Of a DNA stretch of 64,000 nucleotides, positions 1-11,474 are shown piece by piece. The translations under genes and the position numbers were made by a program. Positions within the stretch are counted from its first letter, which is position 1; every line of letters begins with the position of its first letter. This stretch comes from Streptococcus anginosus (GTDB taxonomy: Bacteria > Bacillota > Bacilli > Lactobacillales > Streptococcaceae), in assembly GCF_001697145.1 (NCBI RefSeq), contig NZ_CP012719.1, forward strand, positions 1,212,501-1,276,500. Reading direction: 5' to 3'. Under the pieces are notes generated by a model, which was given only the letters and a program-made list of their open reading frames with translations, searched no databases and was not told the DNA's origin.

Positions 1-3000
1 TAAGGGAGCTTTCGTCCACATCTTCCGCCACTCTGACAGGAGTCTTACTTGTCATTATCTGAGAAATGAACTTTTGCTTGTTCTCAATGGTCTGCCAAAG
101 GTAGGCATCAAAGGTGTTCTCGGTAATGTAACGATAGATATTTACTTCTTTATTTTCATTTCCCTGACGAACAATTCTGCCCGCACGCTGCTCAAGGTCT
201 GCCGGTCTCCATGGTACATCTAAATCGTGCATTGCAATTAGTTTATTTTGCACATTTGTACCAGCACCCATTTTCTGAGTAGAACCCATTAAAATACGAA
301 TTTCTCCTTTTCTTACCTTTGCAAAGAGTTCATCTTTTTGTTTATCAGTATTGGCTTCATGGATAAAAGCAATTTCTTTCTTTGGTATTCCTAAATCTAC
401 AAGTTTATCTCTAATATCATCATAGATATTAAAACTACCATCACCTTTTGGTGTAGACATATCTGAAAATAGAAGTTGTGTTGATTTTTCTTCTTTTGTC
501 TTATCCCAAATAGAAAATACATTTTTAACACATACATTAACTTTTGAATTTTCATCATCTGGTAGTAATGGATTGATTAAACGCTGATCTAAGGCAAGTT
601 TCTTACCATCATTAGTAATCCTAAGCATATTATCTTCTTCAGGCTCTACGGACTTATTACGCACCTTATCAGCCCTTTCAGACAAGCTCTTTAGTATTTC
701 TTTTTGCTCTTCACTTGGTTCAGTTTTAATGACTTTAAAATGAGCTTCTGGAACAGGAAGATTGAGCATATCTGCGGTTTGAATATCGGCCACTTCCTTA
801 AACATACTCATAAGCTCAGGTAGGTTATAAAACTTAGAAAAACGAGTCTTAACTCGGTAACCTGTTCCCTCTGGAGATAATTCAAAAGCAGATTGTGTTT
901 CTCCAAAAGTTGACGCCCATGAATCAAAATGCTCTAGTCCATTCTTTTTCAGAGTGTCGTACTGTAAATATCTTTGCATAGTATAAAGCTCTGTCATTGA
1001 ATTTGATACTGGTGTGCCAGTCGCAAATACAATTCCTTTGCCAGCAGTCATTTCATCCATGTATCGGCATTTAATAAACATATCTGATGACTTAAAAGCC
1101 TCTGATTGCCCAATACCTGCAACATTTCTCATTTTTGTATAAAGATATAGGTTCTTATAGTTATGTGCCTCATCAACAATCAGCTTATCTACGCCAAGCT
1201 CTTCGAAAGTAATAACATCATCCTTTTTGAAATCATCATTTAACTTTTCAAGCCTTGTTTCTAATTTCTTTCTGGTTTTTTGAAGCTCTTTTACTGTAAA
1301 ATTTTGATTTCTATCATGCTTGTACTCTTCTACATAATTGATAATCTCATCAATCTGGTCTTGAATGTGCTTTTGTTGATATTCCTTAGACATTGGAATC
1401 TTTTCAAATTGACTATGCCCAATAATAACTGCATCATATTCACCTGTGGCAATTTTCCCTATAAATCTCTTTCGATTCTTTGGTTCAAAGTCTTTTTTAT
1501 CTGCCACCATGATATTTGCTGATGGATATAGCTGCATAAACTCACGACCAATTTGCCCTGTAAGATGATTTGGCACTACAAATAAGGACTTAGTACACAT
1601 TCCTAGTTTCTTTGCTTCCATAGAACTTGCTACCATTTCAAAAGTCTTGCCGGCTCCTACCACATGAGCAAGTAAGCTGTTACCTCCATAAAGTATTCTT
1701 GCAATTGCATTCTTTTGATGTGAACGAAGCGAAATATCTGTACTCATTCCATCAAAGCTTAAATTTGATCCGTCATATTCTCGATTACGAATAGAATTAA
1801 ATTTTTCATTATAGGCTTTTACTAGTCTACTTCTTCTATCCTGATCACTAAATATCCAGTTCTTAAATTCTTCTTTTATAAGCTCTTGTTTCTGTCCTGC
1901 AAGCATGGTTTCTTTCTTATTTAGCACCGAAGTCTTTGAACCATCTGGATTTAGGATTTGGTCAAACACCTTTGTTTCTTTTAGGTTTAGAGCGTCTTCA
2001 ATAAGCTTATAGGCACTTACTCTGCTTGTACCATAAGTCATTTCTGCAAGGTCATTTCCCCTGTCTTTGCTCTTACCTTCAACATTCCATTCACTGGTTA
2101 AATGTGAAAATTTGACTTTAATATCCCATCTTGCATATCCTGGAGTCTTTAATGTTTCAAATATGAATCTTTCAATATCTTTAGGTGGAATCCATGTTGC
2201 ACCAAGCCTTACATTGATTTCACTGGCTTCAAGTTCTTTTGGCATTACTCTTTGAAGTTCTGCTTTTTGATATTCCAGTCTGCTTAGTTCGTTTACAAGT
2301 GTTTTTCTTTCGTTTTCACTTTCTTCTGGAAGCATTCGTTCTGCTTGTCGCAACCTATTGATATAGCTATCTACAATACCTATTTTTTCTCTAATATTTC
2401 CACTTAAGTATTCATCTTTCGTTACATAGGTATACTTAAAGGAGTTAGTTTCATCACTACAAGCAAATGGCAAATCACCATCTTCCAAGTCAAAAGAAAG
2501 CTTCTGATTAAAACTAACATTCTCTTCCCTGATATTTAGAAAGATTTCTCCTCTAAGTTCTTCTATAAGAGTATTTCTATCCTTTTCCGTTAGATTTGTC
2601 ATGTAATCGAAATCTACATAACCTTTTTGTGAAATAGATAGTACCAATGCTTCAAGTGAAGTATCTACATGGTCAATAACTTTCGCTTTTGTGATAGTTC
2701 GCTTAGAAAAAATATCGCCTTTTGCCTTAAAGTTTTCTTCTTCATCCAGTATCTCAATAGAAGATACCAAAGGGAAATTACTATCTTCTCTTAAGGCTCT
2801 TGTGTTACTTAAATTATTTACAAAACCATGCTTCTTAGAAAAACTATCATAAACTGCGTTTAATTTATCCTGAGATTCTTTGATTTCAGCTTCACTAAAT
2901 TCTTCTTTTTGCTTGTATATTACATTCTTTAGTGCGTCATTTAATTCGAGATAATCCTTGATCTTTTCCTTGTTTTTGTCTGATACTTCTTTCTTAATAA

Positions 3001-6000
3001 AAAGTGAATTTTCCCTGTAATATACCTCATCATCTATGATTGTGTAGGAAAAGTTTTTTACATCATCGGTTGCGGGTATTGAGGTTACTTCATCATCTAG
3101 TAGCTCTATCTCTTCATACTTCGCATCTTTTGATATTCTTTCACCTGCAGCTTCGATACGATCTTTTAAAGAAGACATATTTATTTCATAAGGTAAAAAT
3201 GCTATTGGCTCACAAGTAAGAGTTTTTCCAAATCTTCCGCTTACTTCTCTCATGTTTCCAAGAACTTGTTCTGGATGGTCTACAAAATATTTATTATATA
3301 CAAGACCATTTTCATCTTCCGATAAATGCACCCAGTCATCATCACGCTCAAGTACACTATCTCTTTTCTTAAGGAATATAATGTCTGATGTTACTTCTGT
3401 GCCGGCAACACCCTTAAAGGTATCGTTAGGAAGTCTTATTGCACCTAAAAATTCTGCTCTTGCATTTATATATTTACGGATACTTTCGTCTTTCTTATCC
3501 ATAGTTCCAGATGATGTGACGAATGCTATAACACCACCATTTCTCACCTTATCAATAGATTTAGCAAAGAAATAGTCATGAATTAGAAAGTTATTACGAT
3601 TGTATTCCCTATCATTAACCTTAAATTCGCCAAACGGAACATTACCGATTGCCACATCAAAGAAGTTGTTTGAAAAACTGGTCTCTTCAAAGCCTTTAAC
3701 TTGCACATCACTTTCAGGATAAAGAAGTTTTGCAATTCTACCACTAACAGAATCAAGCTCAACCCCATAAAACTTTGATTTATTCATTTCATCTGGAAGA
3801 TTACCGATAAAGTTCCCGATACCCATTGAAGGTTCAAGGATGTTTCCTTGTTTAAATCCCATACCTGAAAGTGTCTTATATATTCCGTCAATGACTGCTT
3901 TCGGTGTGTAAAAGCTCGTTAGGGTAGATTCTCTTGCAGCTTCATATTCTGATAGTGATAAATTTTCTTTTAAGAAGGCTCTTGCCTCTTTCCACTGTCC
4001 TTCCTTACTTTCATCAAATACATCCGCAAGTCCACCCCAGCCTACATATTTTGCTAAAACTTCCTGTGCTGTAATATCAAGCTCTCGTTCTCCACTTTCC
4101 ACTCTGTTAAGCATTGAAATGGCTTCAAGATTATTATTTAACCTTTCACTTGGAGTAAGTTTATCAGGGAAAATATCTTCTGTAATTCTAAAGTTTGATA
4201 CTTTCTCTTGTTTATTTTCCTCAAGTCCAAAAAGTTTTACTAAATCACTTTCTAATCTATAAGGAATAACTTCTGAACCCGTAATCATTCCCCCAAGATA
4301 CTCAACATTATCCTTTATTGTAACAGTCTTAAGACCACCACCCATCTCGTCAAAGCGAGTTATAGTGTAGTCTTTATCTTTATAGTGAACTTCGTCTCCA
4401 ACAAGTAGTTTAGGTCTATCAAAGCTAATCTTTTCTAATAACTCTTTATCATCTGCAAAACTTACTATAGGCATCATATGATTGCCATTTCTTAGAGGAG
4501 CAAGTCTTAAGTCATTCTTTTTTAGAATCTCATTAAAGCTCACTTCATCATCAATTTTATATGCCTCATGATCCATGTAGACAGTTTTTCCAATAGATAA
4601 ATCTAATGATTTTTCTTTATCTTCTTCTGGATTAATGTAATCAAAAAGTGTCTCTTGTTTTACTTCAACTTGAGTAGCTTCCACAACATAATCAGCAATC
4701 TTATATGCTTCATATTTCCCGCTATCAATCAAAGTATCAACCTTTGTGCTTTCCTTAAAATCTACTCCTCGATTAAGTGAATATTCTACTCCATCAACTT
4801 CTACTTTTATTCCAGTATCTTCAAGGCTAATATCTAAGCTATCTTTTTTACTTGCAAGTATAAATTCATTACCAACTTTAACTGCTACTTTCTCATTCTG
4901 ATTGTTATATGCGTAGTATTTAAGGCTATCAACAAACTCGCTCATCGTAACAAAGTCAATGTTATCCTTAAATTCTTCAATCTGACTTATGCTTACTTCA
5001 TCATTCATTAGATAACCTTTAAGCACATTAAATTTAGCAAGTTCAATGTCTAACTCTTTCAGATACTTTATCTTTTCTGATGTAACACCGTCCAAGCCTT
5101 TGTTCCAATCATCAATAAGCCATTTTAAATGTTCCATCTTCCATACAGGAAGTTTAGGATCTGCAATCTCAGTAATTTCATTTCCATAAAAATCGTACTC
5201 CTTTATGGCACTCATAATCTGTTCTAATTGTTCAAAATTAAAATCATCAATCCCAATGTTTGTTCCTTGAAGAGCTTCTTCTAATTTACTATTGGCAAGT
5301 CTGCTAATTGCAACATCTCTTGGGACTTCGTATTCTTCCATAATAGAGGCAACTTCTTCAGCAAAATTAGGGCTTAATTCTTCTTCAAATTTATCTATTA
5401 CTTGATTGCTAGCTTCTTTAGGAATTACTTGATCTTCAAAACTGAGTTCCCCATTAAAGACCATTTGAAGCTCATGTTCATCCATCTGCTTTTTTAATTC
5501 TCTGTCTTTAAGCTCTCTAAAAGTCTTTGGAAAATCTTCTAAAATAAGTCTTTGAGCATTTAGTTCTTCAAGCTCATGAATATTAAAATATCCCCACTCT
5601 GGTTCAATTCCTAAAACAAGACCAAATGCATCGCCTGTTTCCCTATCATATTCCGTCATATACCATGTCCAATTGCTTCTAAATGGAATGATGTATGCTG
5701 CATGAACCTGAGTATCTCCTAGATTAGTATGTTCTTGATCATAAAGTTTTGGAACACGCTCAAGCATTTCATCAGTCATTAAATTGTATGGATCTTCTTT
5801 AGAATAGAAAAAGGAAGCATTTTCTGCTTCCTCGTTTGTTTTTTCAATGCTATTTTCTAAGCTTCCACTATTTCCTTGATTGTCATCTCTTTCAAGGCCG
5901 AAATCATTGCCTTGTATTCTGGATTCGTTTCGCTCTCTATTTTCCATGCTTCCATCATCTTCGGCTTTTCCTTCCTCATAAAGTCGATGGCTCTCTTTTG

Positions 6001-7051
6001 AACTTCCATCAAGTGTTTCACTAGGCTCTTCTCTTTGTAAAGGTCTATTAGCATTTGATAGTGTTTCTCCTCGCTGCTCTCTGTTAGAAAGTCCAATCTC
6101 ATCACTGCGTAAATTGGATTCGGAAATTCTTTCATGAATTTCTTCTCTTCCTCCAGATTGTTCAAAGTCTTCTCTTTGATTATCGAAATTATCTCGTCCG
6201 TATTTTCCATCCCTGAAAATTCGGTTTCTGTCATTATCATCTCTTTCGTCATTTGATCGAATAGCATTCTCCATACCTCCTAATTCATTATTATTTTCGT
6301 TAAGCTTATTATAATCGGCACCTATACTCTTTGTCAGGTCTTGATTGACAGATAAATTTCTTGTTCTTACCATTGCAGCTTCAATAATATTGCTACAAGC
6401 ATTGGAAATACAGTTACCAACACTCATTAAAGAAATTCTATCTAAGTACTTGAAATTTTCTTGTAAGTTATCCATTGGAATAGGATAATCCAGGTTAAAT
6501 CTATTTGAAATTGCAAAGCTAATAGAATTTCTCATAAAGTTTACAAATGAGTTTCTATCTTCATCAGCAATCCTCAGATTATTCGCAAGCTCATATATGC
6601 TTTCATCCGCGTATATTCTGCTAAGGGAATATAGATTCTCCAATAGGCTTTCACTTGAGTCATATCCTTGTAGTTCAATCATATCCTTTAATGCATTTTC
6701 ATGCTTTTCTCTATCAAAAGACCATAGTTCCACTTCATTAACATTTTTATCCATTGATACAGTCTGACTAATATCAAAGATATATCCTACTTTTTGAAAA
6801 GCATTACTGTCATTTAGAATAGGTATCCCTTTTTGCCCTCTCATAACAGTTCGATTAAATCTTTCCCTCCACATATCAAAGCTTGCACAAGCAGTTGCAT
6901 TGGGATTTTTATCACAGATACTAAGTTGACTTAAAAAGTCGTATCTTTGGTTATTTCCAATGACTTTTAAGAGCTTCAGATATTCTCTTTCACTATCTAA
7001 AACATCTCTTTTTACAAGCTCAATTATGTTGTAAAAATCATTCGTTCTCAT
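1..7051 (-). CDS. Giant ICE methylase/DEAH helicase protein, ICE1 copy (3' end cut by window)
   Basis: About 2350 residues are visible; the C-terminus lies beyond position 1. The start ATG at 7051 follows GGAGG. The N-terminus (about 1-90) resembles ArdC/LtrC-type antirestriction domains. The middle holds an N6-methyltransferase-like domain with an NVPFG motif near residue 1140. The C-terminal half is an SNF2-type helicase: GAGKT near 1800, VDEAH near 1955, and a C-terminal lobe with [10 protein letters not shown]. Families of this kind are standard in clostridial ICEs and are thought to protect or remodel transferred DNA; the biochemical activity is inferred. The copy at 45424-54171 is homologous throughout, but this one lacks about 350 residues there (two tandem domains) and has a different insert at about 4640-5420. 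A second gene lies inside it at 5857-6267. Confidence 0.88.
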   Translation of the reverse strand, partial: MRTNDFYNIIELVKRDVLDSEREYLKLLKVIGNNQRYDFLSQLSICDKNPNATACASFDMWRERFNRTVMRGQKGIPILNDSNAFQKVGYIFDISQTVSMDKNVNEVELWSFDREKHENALKDMIELQGYDSSESLLENLYSLSRIYADESIYELANNLRIADEDRNSFVNFMRNSISFAISNRFNLDYPIPMDNLQENFKYLDRISLMSVGNCISNACSNIIEAAMVRTRNLSVNQDLTKSIGADYNKLNENNNELGGMENAIRSNDERDDNDRNRIFRDGKYGRDNFDNQREDFEQSGGREEIHERISESNLRSDEIGLSNREQRGETLSNANRPLQREEPSETLDGSSKESHRLYEEGKAEDDGSMENRERNESRIQGNDFGLERDDNQGNSGSLENSIEKTNEEAENASFFYSKEDPYNLMTDEMLERVPKLYDQEHTNLGDTQVHAAYIIPFRSNWTWYMTEYDRETGDAFGLVLGIEPEWGYFNIHELEELNAQRLILEDFPKTFRELKDRELKKQMDEHELQMVFNGELSFEDQVIPKEASNQVIDKFEEELSPNFAEEVASIMEEYEVPRDVAISRLANSKLEEALQGTNIGIDDFNFEQLEQIMSAIKEYDFYGNEITEIADPKLPVWKMEHLKWLIDDWNKGLDGVTSEKIKYLKELDIELAKFNVLKGYLMNDEVSISQIEEFKDNIDFVTMSEFVDSLKYYAYNNQNEKVAVKVGNEFILASKKDSLDISLEDTGIKVEVDGVEYSLNRGVDFKESTKVDTLIDSGKYEAYKIADYVVEATQVEVKQETLFDYINPEEDKEKSLDLSIGKTVYMDHEAYKIDDEVSFNEILKKNDLRLAPLRNGNHMMPIVSFADDKELLEKISFDRPKLLVGDEVHYKDKDYTITRFDEMGGGLKTVTIKDNVEYLGGMITGSEVIPYRLESDLVKLFGLEENKQEKVSNFRITEDIFPDKLTPSERLNNNLEAISMLNRVESGERELDITAQEVLAKYVGWGGLADVFDESKEGQWKEARAFLKENLSLSEYEAARESTLTSFYTPKAVIDGIYKTLSGMGFKQGNILEPSMGIGNFIGNLPDEMNKSKFYGVELDSVSGRIAKLLYPESDVQVKGFEETSFSNNFFDVAIGNVPFGEFKVNDREYNRNNFLIHDYFFAKSIDKVRNGGVIAFVTSSGTMDKKDESIRKYINARAEFLGAIRLPNDTFKGVAGTEVTSDIIFLKKRDSVLERDDDWVHLSEDENGLVYNKYFVDHPEQVLGNMREVSGRFGKTLTCEPIAFLPYEINMSSLKDRIEAAGERISKDAKYEEIELLDDEVTSIPATDDVKNFSYTIIDDEVYYRENSLFIKKEVSDKNKEKIKDYLELNDALKNVIYKQKEEFSEAEIKESQDKLNAVYDSFSKKHGFVNNLSNTRALREDSNFPLVSSIEILDEEENFKAKGDIFSKRTITKAKVIDHVDTSLEALVLSISQKGYVDFDYMTNLTEKDRNTLIEELRGEIFLNIREENVSFNQKLSFDLEDGDLPFACSDETNSFKYTYVTKDEYLSGNIREKIGIVDSYINRLRQAERMLPEESENERKTLVNELSRLEYQKAELQRVMPKELEASEINVRLGATWIPPKDIERFIFETLKTPGYARWDIKVKFSHLTSEWNVEGKSKDRGNDLAEMTYGTSRVSAYKLIEDALNLKETKVFDQILNPDGSKTSVLNKKETMLAGQKQELIKEEFKNWIFSDQDRRSRLVKAYNEKFNSIRNREYDGSNLSFDGMSTDISLRSHQKNAIARILYGGNSLLAHVVGAGKTFEMVASSMEAKKLGMCTKSLFVVPNHLTGQIGREFMQLYPSANIMVADKKDFEPKNRKRFIGKIATGEYDAVIIGHSQFEKIPMSKEYQQKHIQDQIDEIINYVEEYKHDRNQNFTVKELQKTRKKLETRLEKLNDDFKKDDVITFEELGVDKLIVDEAHNYKNLYLYTKMRNVAGIGQSEAFKSSDMFIKCRYMDEMTAGKGIVFATGTPVSNSMTELYTMQRYLQYDTLKKNGLEHFDSWASTFGETQSAFELSPEGTGYRVKTRFSKFYNLPELMSMFKEVADIQTADMLNLPVPEAHFKVIKTEPSEEQKEILKSLSERADKVRNKSVEPEEDNMLRITNDGKKLALDQRLINPLLPDDENSKVNVCVKNVFSIWDKTKEEKSTQLLFSDMSTPKGDGSFNIYDDIRDKLVDLGIPKKEIAFIHEANTDKQKDELFAKVRKGEIRILMGSTQKMGAGTNVQNKLIAMHDLDVPWRPADLEQRAGRIVRQGNENKEVNIYRYITENTFDAYLWQTIENKQKFISQIMTSKTPVRVAEDVDESSL
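5857..6267 (-). CDS. TnpV-like protein encoded in an alternative frame inside the helicase gene (ICE1)
   Basis: This 136-residue ORF is on the same strand as the surrounding helicase gene but in another frame. Its ATG is preceded by a consensus AGGAGG 8 nt upstream. The helicase frame here encodes a low-complexity, Ser/Arg/Glu/Asp-rich linker, whereas this frame encodes a well-ordered helical protein. A homologue of the same length, in the same relative frame, lies at 52983-53393 in ICE2. The core (YAVMRLDFL, then a [14 protein letters not shown] helix and a WKI segment) recalls the TnpV family of transposon-encoded proteins (PF14198); that match is from memory and uncertain. Function is unknown. 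Confidence 0.7.
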   Translation of the reverse strand: MLFDQMTKEMIMTETEFSGMENTDEIISIIKEKTLNNLEEEKKFMKEFPNPIYAVMRLDFLTESSEEKHYQMLIDLYKEKSLVKHLMEVQKRAIDFMRKEKPKMMEAWKIESETNPEYKAMISALKEMTIKEIVEA

Positions 7052-7060
7052 CTTTACCTC

Positions 7061-8023
7061 CTAGTTCTTCAAAATTTCTTTTAATATTGCTTCTAGCACA
7101 TTTACGACAATGCTATTTCCAGCTTGTTTATACAGTATTGACGATAATTTACCTTTTCTTCCTGGATATATAGCTTTGAGTTTATTAAAGTCTTCATCAT
7201 CAAAACCCATTAGCCTAAAGCATTCTCGTTCTGTTAAATACCTATACTTACTGTTTCCTATATCAATAATTCCTGAATTGGGAATGCGTACTTGTTTTGT
7301 TGAAATGGTGTAGGCAAACTTATCAATAACTTTTAATCTGCCCTTGAAATGATTATTTGTAGGATCTCCTCTAATATGAGAAAGCATTGATTCTTGCTTT
7401 ACTTCATAAAGATTAGAGACATCTTCTTCTAAAAACTTAGATATATCCTTCGCCTCTATCTTTTCTAAAGAAGAAAAATTAAAGTAGTTTTCACCTAAGA
7501 TACTTACAACAAAGATACGCTCTCTTTTTTGTGGTATTCCAAAGTCCATAGCATTTAAAATTTCATACTTATTCTCATAACCAAGCCTTTCCATTTCTTT
7601 TAGGTAATGAAAAAAGGAAGCTCTCAAATTTCTATCGAGAACTCCCTTTACATTTTCCCAAAGCACAACCTTGGGCTTTATATTCATTTCTTCTATTATT
7701 CGTATTGTTTCAAAAAGAAGACTACTTCTTGTACCGCTACCTTTTGTGCCACCTTTCTTTAAGCCACTTCGACTAAAATCTTGACATGGACTACCATGCA
7801 TTAATAAATCTATTTTTTCATCTGGTGGATAATAATCTACTATACTCTTAGGCTCAAATTCTTCGCCATAAAGTGCATTATAACTTTTAACACAATTCTT
7901 ATCTATCTCTACATAATCCACTGTCTTATGAGATATTTTTTGCCTTATTAAAGCTTTTCTAATGGCACCTATACCACCAAACAGTTCTAATACATTTAGC
8001 TCATCTATTTTAATCACCTCCAA
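7061..8023 (-). CDS. DNA (cytosine-5-)-methyltransferase
   Basis: A C5-cytosine methyltransferase of about 315-320 residues, a usual length for a single-domain enzyme. Motif I is LELFGGIGAI near the N-terminus. The catalytic Cys is in GSPCQDFSRSG (motif IV), ENVKGVL is motif VI and QKRERIFVVS motif VIII; the C-terminus has QAGNSIVVNVLE (motif X). It presumably methylates host and ICE DNA to evade restriction. No partner endonuclease is adjacent, so it looks like an orphan antirestriction methylase. The start is uncertain: the TTG at 8023 lacks an upstream SD, and a strong GGAGG lies inside the first codons, so initiation may be slightly downstream at a non-ATG codon. In ICE2 the same slot holds an AlbA-type ATPase instead. 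Confidence 0.9.
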   Translation of the reverse strand: MEVIKIDELNVLELFGGIGAIRKALIRQKISHKTVDYVEIDKNCVKSYNALYGEEFEPKSIVDYYPPDEKIDLLMHGSPCQDFSRSGLKKGGTKGSGTRSSLLFETIRIIEEMNIKPKVVLWENVKGVLDRNLRASFFHYLKEMERLGYENKYEILNAMDFGIPQKRERIFVVSILGENYFNFSSLEKIEAKDISKFLEEDVSNLYEVKQESMLSHIRGDPTNNHFKGRLKVIDKFAYTISTKQVRIPNSGIIDIGNSKYRYLTERECFRLMGFDDEDFNKLKAIYPGRKGKLSSILYKQAGNSIVVNVLEAILKEILKN

Positions 8024-8031
8024 TAAAATAA

Positions 8032-8056
8032 GGGAACAAGATCAGCTCTCATTCCC
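8032..8056 (-). terminator. Hairpin between topB and the cytosine methylase gene (ICE1)
   Basis: On the minus strand a GGGAA/TTCCC stem is followed by a T/A-rich run before the methylase start. It is a weak member of the intergenic hairpin series that precedes many backbone genes. Confidence 0.35.
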
Positions 8057-8063
8057 CTAAAAA

Positions 8064-9770
8064 TTATTTACGATATATCCCTACTGTTTCTCTTATTTCA
8101 TTCTCAATACATTTTAAGAAATCATCCTTATTCGCCTTTCCATTAGCAATATCAGATAGTTTCATTTCCCATTCAGCAGTAGTTTCTGCCGATTTAAAAG
8201 TATCTGAAACAATAGTCACCAAACTAATTCCTTTATTGGTTGCAATTAGATTCTTTTTATCTCTTTCGATAAAACCTTTGAAAATCAAGTTTTCAATAAT
8301 ACCTGCACGAGTTGCCGGTGTACCAAGTCCTTTTCTTTCTACCTCAATGCCTTTTTCTAAGGTGTCATTACCCGCTACTTCCATAGCCTTTAAAAGTGTA
8401 TCTTCCGTAAAATGTTTAGGTGGTGTTGTATATTTCTCTTTTATTTCTTTATTTTTTATTTCAAATACATCTACAACCTTTATATCTGGGAGTAGTATAT
8501 CTTCTGTTTTCTTCGTTTTATATTCTTTTAGATACTTAGTGAATCCCTCATCAATTATCACTTTGCCACTACTTGTAAATTCAAAGCCATCAAACTCAGC
8601 AACAATTTTTGTAGTATTTTCTACTAAATGGTATCCAACACTTGCGTGAAGTTTATTTAATATAAGTCTATATACCTTTGCTTCACTTTCTGGAAGAGTT
8701 GAAATATCTTCTTTTAATGAGCTGATTGTCGGTATAATCGCATGGTGATCCGTAACTTTTTTGGAGTTAAACACTATCTTAATTCTTTCAGTATCAAAGT
8801 CATTCTTGCCTAATATATTGTTAATTACGCTTGTAATCATATCTTCAGTCAGGCATCTGCTGTCAGTTCTTGGGTATGTGATAAGTCTCTTCTCATAAAG
8901 ACTTTGAGCATAATCAAGTGTCTGTTTCGCACTATATCCAAAATACTTGTTACATTCCCTTTGAAGTGTTGTGAGGTCAAATGGTAACTCAGGCTTTGTT
9001 ATCTTTTCTTTTTGCAAGACATCAGTAATTTCTATGGAATTACCTACTAAATTGATAAGCTGCTCTGTGGTAGTCTTGTCATCAATTCTGTCTGTAGAAA
9101 GTGAAAATTTATCTAAAGAAAGCTCAACTGTATAATATTTTTCTTTCTTGAAATTACTGATTTCATCATCCCTATTTACAATCATTGCAAGTGTAGGTGT
9201 TTGTACTCTTCCCACACTATAATTTTGCTTATACAGGCAAGAATAAAGCCTACTAATATTCATCCCAACTAGCCAATCTGCAATCGCTCTTGCCTTGGCG
9301 GATTCAAATAAATCATCGTAGTAACTTCCATCTTTTAAGTTATTGAAACCATCTTTAATTGCACTATCTTCCATTGATGAAATCCAAAGTCGTTTCATCT
9401 TCTTTTTACAATTTGCTTGATTATAGACAAGTCTAAAAATGCTTTCTCCTTCACGACCAGCATCACAAGCATTTATTACATTCTCTACTTCTTTATCATT
9501 CAATAGTCTCTTCAAGACACTAAATTGTTTCTTAGTAGATTTTGAAACCTCATACTTATACTCACTTGGAACAATCGGTAAATCCTCCATATTCCACTTA
9601 GCATACTTTTCATCATAGCTATCAGGATTTGCCATCTGAATTAGATGACCCACGCACCAAGATACCCTATATCCATTTCCCTCATAGTATCCATCTTTCT
9701 TTTTTGTAGCTCCTATTACCTTTGCAATTGATATAGCTACACTCGGTTTTTCTGCAATAACTAAATCCAT
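8064..9770 (-). CDS. topB: DNA topoisomerase III (type IA), ICE1 copy
   Basis: A 568-residue type IA topoisomerase, shorter than chromosomal TopB (about 650-700) and without C-terminal zinc fingers. The N-terminal Toprim domain has IAEKPSVA and CDAGREGE near residue 105. The active-site Tyr is in ITYPRTDSRCL near residue 300. It passes one DNA strand through a break in another. On conjugative elements it probably resolves single-strand and replication intermediates during transfer. It is closely related to the copy at 55872-57578. It follows the AbiE cassette (or, in ICE2, directly follows DUF4366) and is preceded by a palindrome and a terminator-like hairpin, which suggests attenuation. Confidence 0.95.
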   Translation of the reverse strand: MDLVIAEKPSVAISIAKVIGATKKKDGYYEGNGYRVSWCVGHLIQMANPDSYDEKYAKWNMEDLPIVPSEYKYEVSKSTKKQFSVLKRLLNDKEVENVINACDAGREGESIFRLVYNQANCKKKMKRLWISSMEDSAIKDGFNNLKDGSYYDDLFESAKARAIADWLVGMNISRLYSCLYKQNYSVGRVQTPTLAMIVNRDDEISNFKKEKYYTVELSLDKFSLSTDRIDDKTTTEQLINLVGNSIEITDVLQKEKITKPELPFDLTTLQRECNKYFGYSAKQTLDYAQSLYEKRLITYPRTDSRCLTEDMITSVINNILGKNDFDTERIKIVFNSKKVTDHHAIIPTISSLKEDISTLPESEAKVYRLILNKLHASVGYHLVENTTKIVAEFDGFEFTSSGKVIIDEGFTKYLKEYKTKKTEDILLPDIKVVDVFEIKNKEIKEKYTTPPKHFTEDTLLKAMEVAGNDTLEKGIEVERKGLGTPATRAGIIENLIFKGFIERDKKNLIATNKGISLVTIVSDTFKSAETTAEWEMKLSDIANGKANKDDFLKCIENEIRETVGIYRK

Positions 9771-9793
9771 ATTATCATCCTTTCAAAAAATAA

Positions 9794-9818
9794 GGACGAA
9801 AGAATATATCCCTCGTCC
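9794..9818 (-). terminator. Terminator-like hairpin in the topB leader (ICE1)
   Basis: On the minus strand the stem GGACGA/TCGTCC is followed by TTATTTTTT, then the topB RBS. The counterpart in ICE2 is at 57609-57636. Confidence 0.55.
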
Positions 9819-9822
9819 CATC

Positions 9823-9852
9823 TGCACCAAATATTGTATTGTTTTTGGTGCT
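9823..9852. repeat. Imperfect palindrome, left flank of the abiE cassette
   Basis: It begins TGCACCAAATATTGTAT, identical for 17 nt to the sites at 11475 and 57643, and ends in an imperfect inverted copy. It lies between the abiEii stop and the topB leader. Confidence 0.6.
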
Positions 9853-10854
9853 TTATTTAATTTTGTGTATTTCTTTCTCAAGTTCCATTATTTGACTCAT
9901 AACTTCATCAAAGCTTGGATAATCCCCAAAAAACATTTCTCTCATATTTTTATAATCTTCTTCAATTTCTTTCAATCTATAAGTATTTGGTATAAGTCTT
10001 ATATTTTTTGAATTCGCTTCTTCATACTTCGCCCATTTTCTCGGATAAAATTTCTGTTTAAAAAATACCACCTTTTCAAGAAGGTCTAAACTCTGAAAAG
10101 CTCTATCCTTATATTTTGAGTTTGCAATACAAAACAAATCGTAATAATGTCTTGCATATCGTTTAGGCATTGGAAGATCTTTTGGTCTATTCGCCTCATG
10201 GTGAAGAATAGTTACTTTTTCCCAAAATGTTCGTTCTGGAAGAACTGTCCTGACTTCTATAAAATCACCCTCAAAAAGCACTGGATAAATTTTCTTTAAG
10301 TCTGGTACTATAGCAACCACTTCCGAAGGTGTCCATGCTGCAAGAGTTCCTATTTCTAACCTTACTGCCTGTGTTAAATAGGAAGAACGAAATACTTTCG
10401 GATACTCAAACAGAATGGTTTGCTCATCTCTTTCATCTACACCTATCTTAAATTCATCATTTAATAGTTTCTTTAAGTCTTCATTCATTTGAGGTAAAAA
10501 CTCATTCTTTAAAAATTCTTCGGTCTTTTGATTAGATTCTTTATTAAATTTATCTTGTTTTGTATTCGAACGATCTTCCCATGGTTCGTCAAAGTTATAT
10601 CCAATAACTCTCCAATCCAATATTAAGTCAATATCTTCAGAAAATCTCTGAATTAAATTAAAACATTTTGAAAGACTAGTTCCTCCTTTAAAAGTAAAAG
10701 CATCTTTCCATTTACATTTAGAAAAAAGATAATTAAGCACAAAGCATACCCAATAATCTTTTTCAAGAATCACTTCGCTTACACCTATTTTTTGCGAAGC
10801 GTTTCTTATGACTTGTTCTAATTCCTCTTTTGTAATTCTTTTATACTCAAACAT
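9853..10854 (-). CDS. abiEii: AbiEii-type nucleotidyltransferase toxin
   Basis: A 333-residue protein of the nucleotidyl-transferase AbiEii/AbiGii family. The nucleotidyltransferase signature FKGGTSLSK, followed by FSEDIDLIL, lies near residues 57-80. AbiE systems are toxin-antitoxin pairs first known for phage abortive infection; the toxin transfers nucleotides to a cellular RNA and is neutralised by its cognate AbiEi. The gene begins two bases after the end of the upstream antitoxin-like gene, so the two form an operon. The cassette is absent from the equivalent place in ICE2. It probably stabilises ICE1 or defends the host; both roles are inferred. Confidence 0.88.
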   Translation of the reverse strand: MFEYKRITKEELEQVIRNASQKIGVSEVILEKDYWVCFVLNYLFSKCKWKDAFTFKGGTSLSKCFNLIQRFSEDIDLILDWRVIGYNFDEPWEDRSNTKQDKFNKESNQKTEEFLKNEFLPQMNEDLKKLLNDEFKIGVDERDEQTILFEYPKVFRSSYLTQAVRLEIGTLAAWTPSEVVAIVPDLKKIYPVLFEGDFIEVRTVLPERTFWEKVTILHHEANRPKDLPMPKRYARHYYDLFCIANSKYKDRAFQSLDLLEKVVFFKQKFYPRKWAKYEEANSKNIRLIPNTYRLKEIEEDYKNMREMFFGDYPSFDEVMSQIMELEKEIHKIK

Positions 10855-10856
10855 AT

Positions 10857-11456
10857 TTATTCCTCACATATTCTCTTGAGAACTTGATATACCCAAACAC
10901 TTGTAGTTTTTCCATGTTCCATCAAAGCCTCTTTTTCTTTATCAGATAACTTTTCTCTTAAATAATCAATCTGCTCATCTGTAATTTTATCTTTTCCAAT
11001 TGCCTTAACCGCCTGTATAACCATCGCTGTAAGTGTTGACATCTTTGAAATATCTCCATTATTTCTACGTTTAAATTCAATGGTTATATTCCCAAACTTA
11101 AAATCAACATACCTACCATCAGATATATATGTCCATTTAGCAGGAACTTGAGTAGATAATCCTAATAAATTAAGTGCCGTATTTCCTGACGGTGCAATCG
11201 TCCAATTATATTTTCTAGCAATGGCATTAGCAACTTCATTAACCGATGGAGCTTCGTATTCTCCAATCAATTCAATAAATTTTGGTTTATAATAAATACC
11301 ATTCATAATGCGACTTATCTCTTCATCTTCTACAAGGCGATTCAATGTGCTACGAATCGTTTCATATCCAGCAATATCAAAAAAATCATTTGCTATAAAA
11401 ACTTCCTTTGAGCTTAAATTATCTATTCTATCCATAATTTGGTCTTTATAAGTCAT
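10857..11456 (-). CDS. abiEi: AbiEi-type (DUF6088) antitoxin/transcriptional regulator
   Basis: A 199-residue protein with an N-terminal winged-helix-like segment (FDIAGYETIRSTLNRLVED..IMNGIYYKP) and a C-terminal AbiEi-like domain, upstream of AbiEii. Such antitoxins neutralise the toxin and repress their own promoter by binding inverted repeats. I place the start at the ATG at 11456 (MTYKDQ): the in-frame GTG at 11468 overlaps the AGGAGG and cannot be read from it. A perfect 13-bp-arm palindrome lies just upstream (11475-11504) and fits an autoregulatory operator. Confidence 0.8.
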   Translation of the reverse strand: MTYKDQIMDRIDNLSSKEVFIANDFFDIAGYETIRSTLNRLVEDEEISRIMNGIYYKPKFIELIGEYEAPSVNEVANAIARKYNWTIAPSGNTALNLLGLSTQVPAKWTYISDGRYVDFKFGNITIEFKRRNNGDISKMSTLTAMVIQAVKAIGKDKITDEQIDYLREKLSDKEKEALMEHGKTTSVWVYQVLKRICEE

Positions 11457-11474
11457 GCAATATGCCACCTCCTT

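Noticed and set aside
3583..3768. Minus-strand 61-codon frame inside the ICE1 helicase
   Set aside because: Unlike the TnpV-like frame, it has no counterpart in ICE2 and no SD, and it overlaps the conserved methylase domain.
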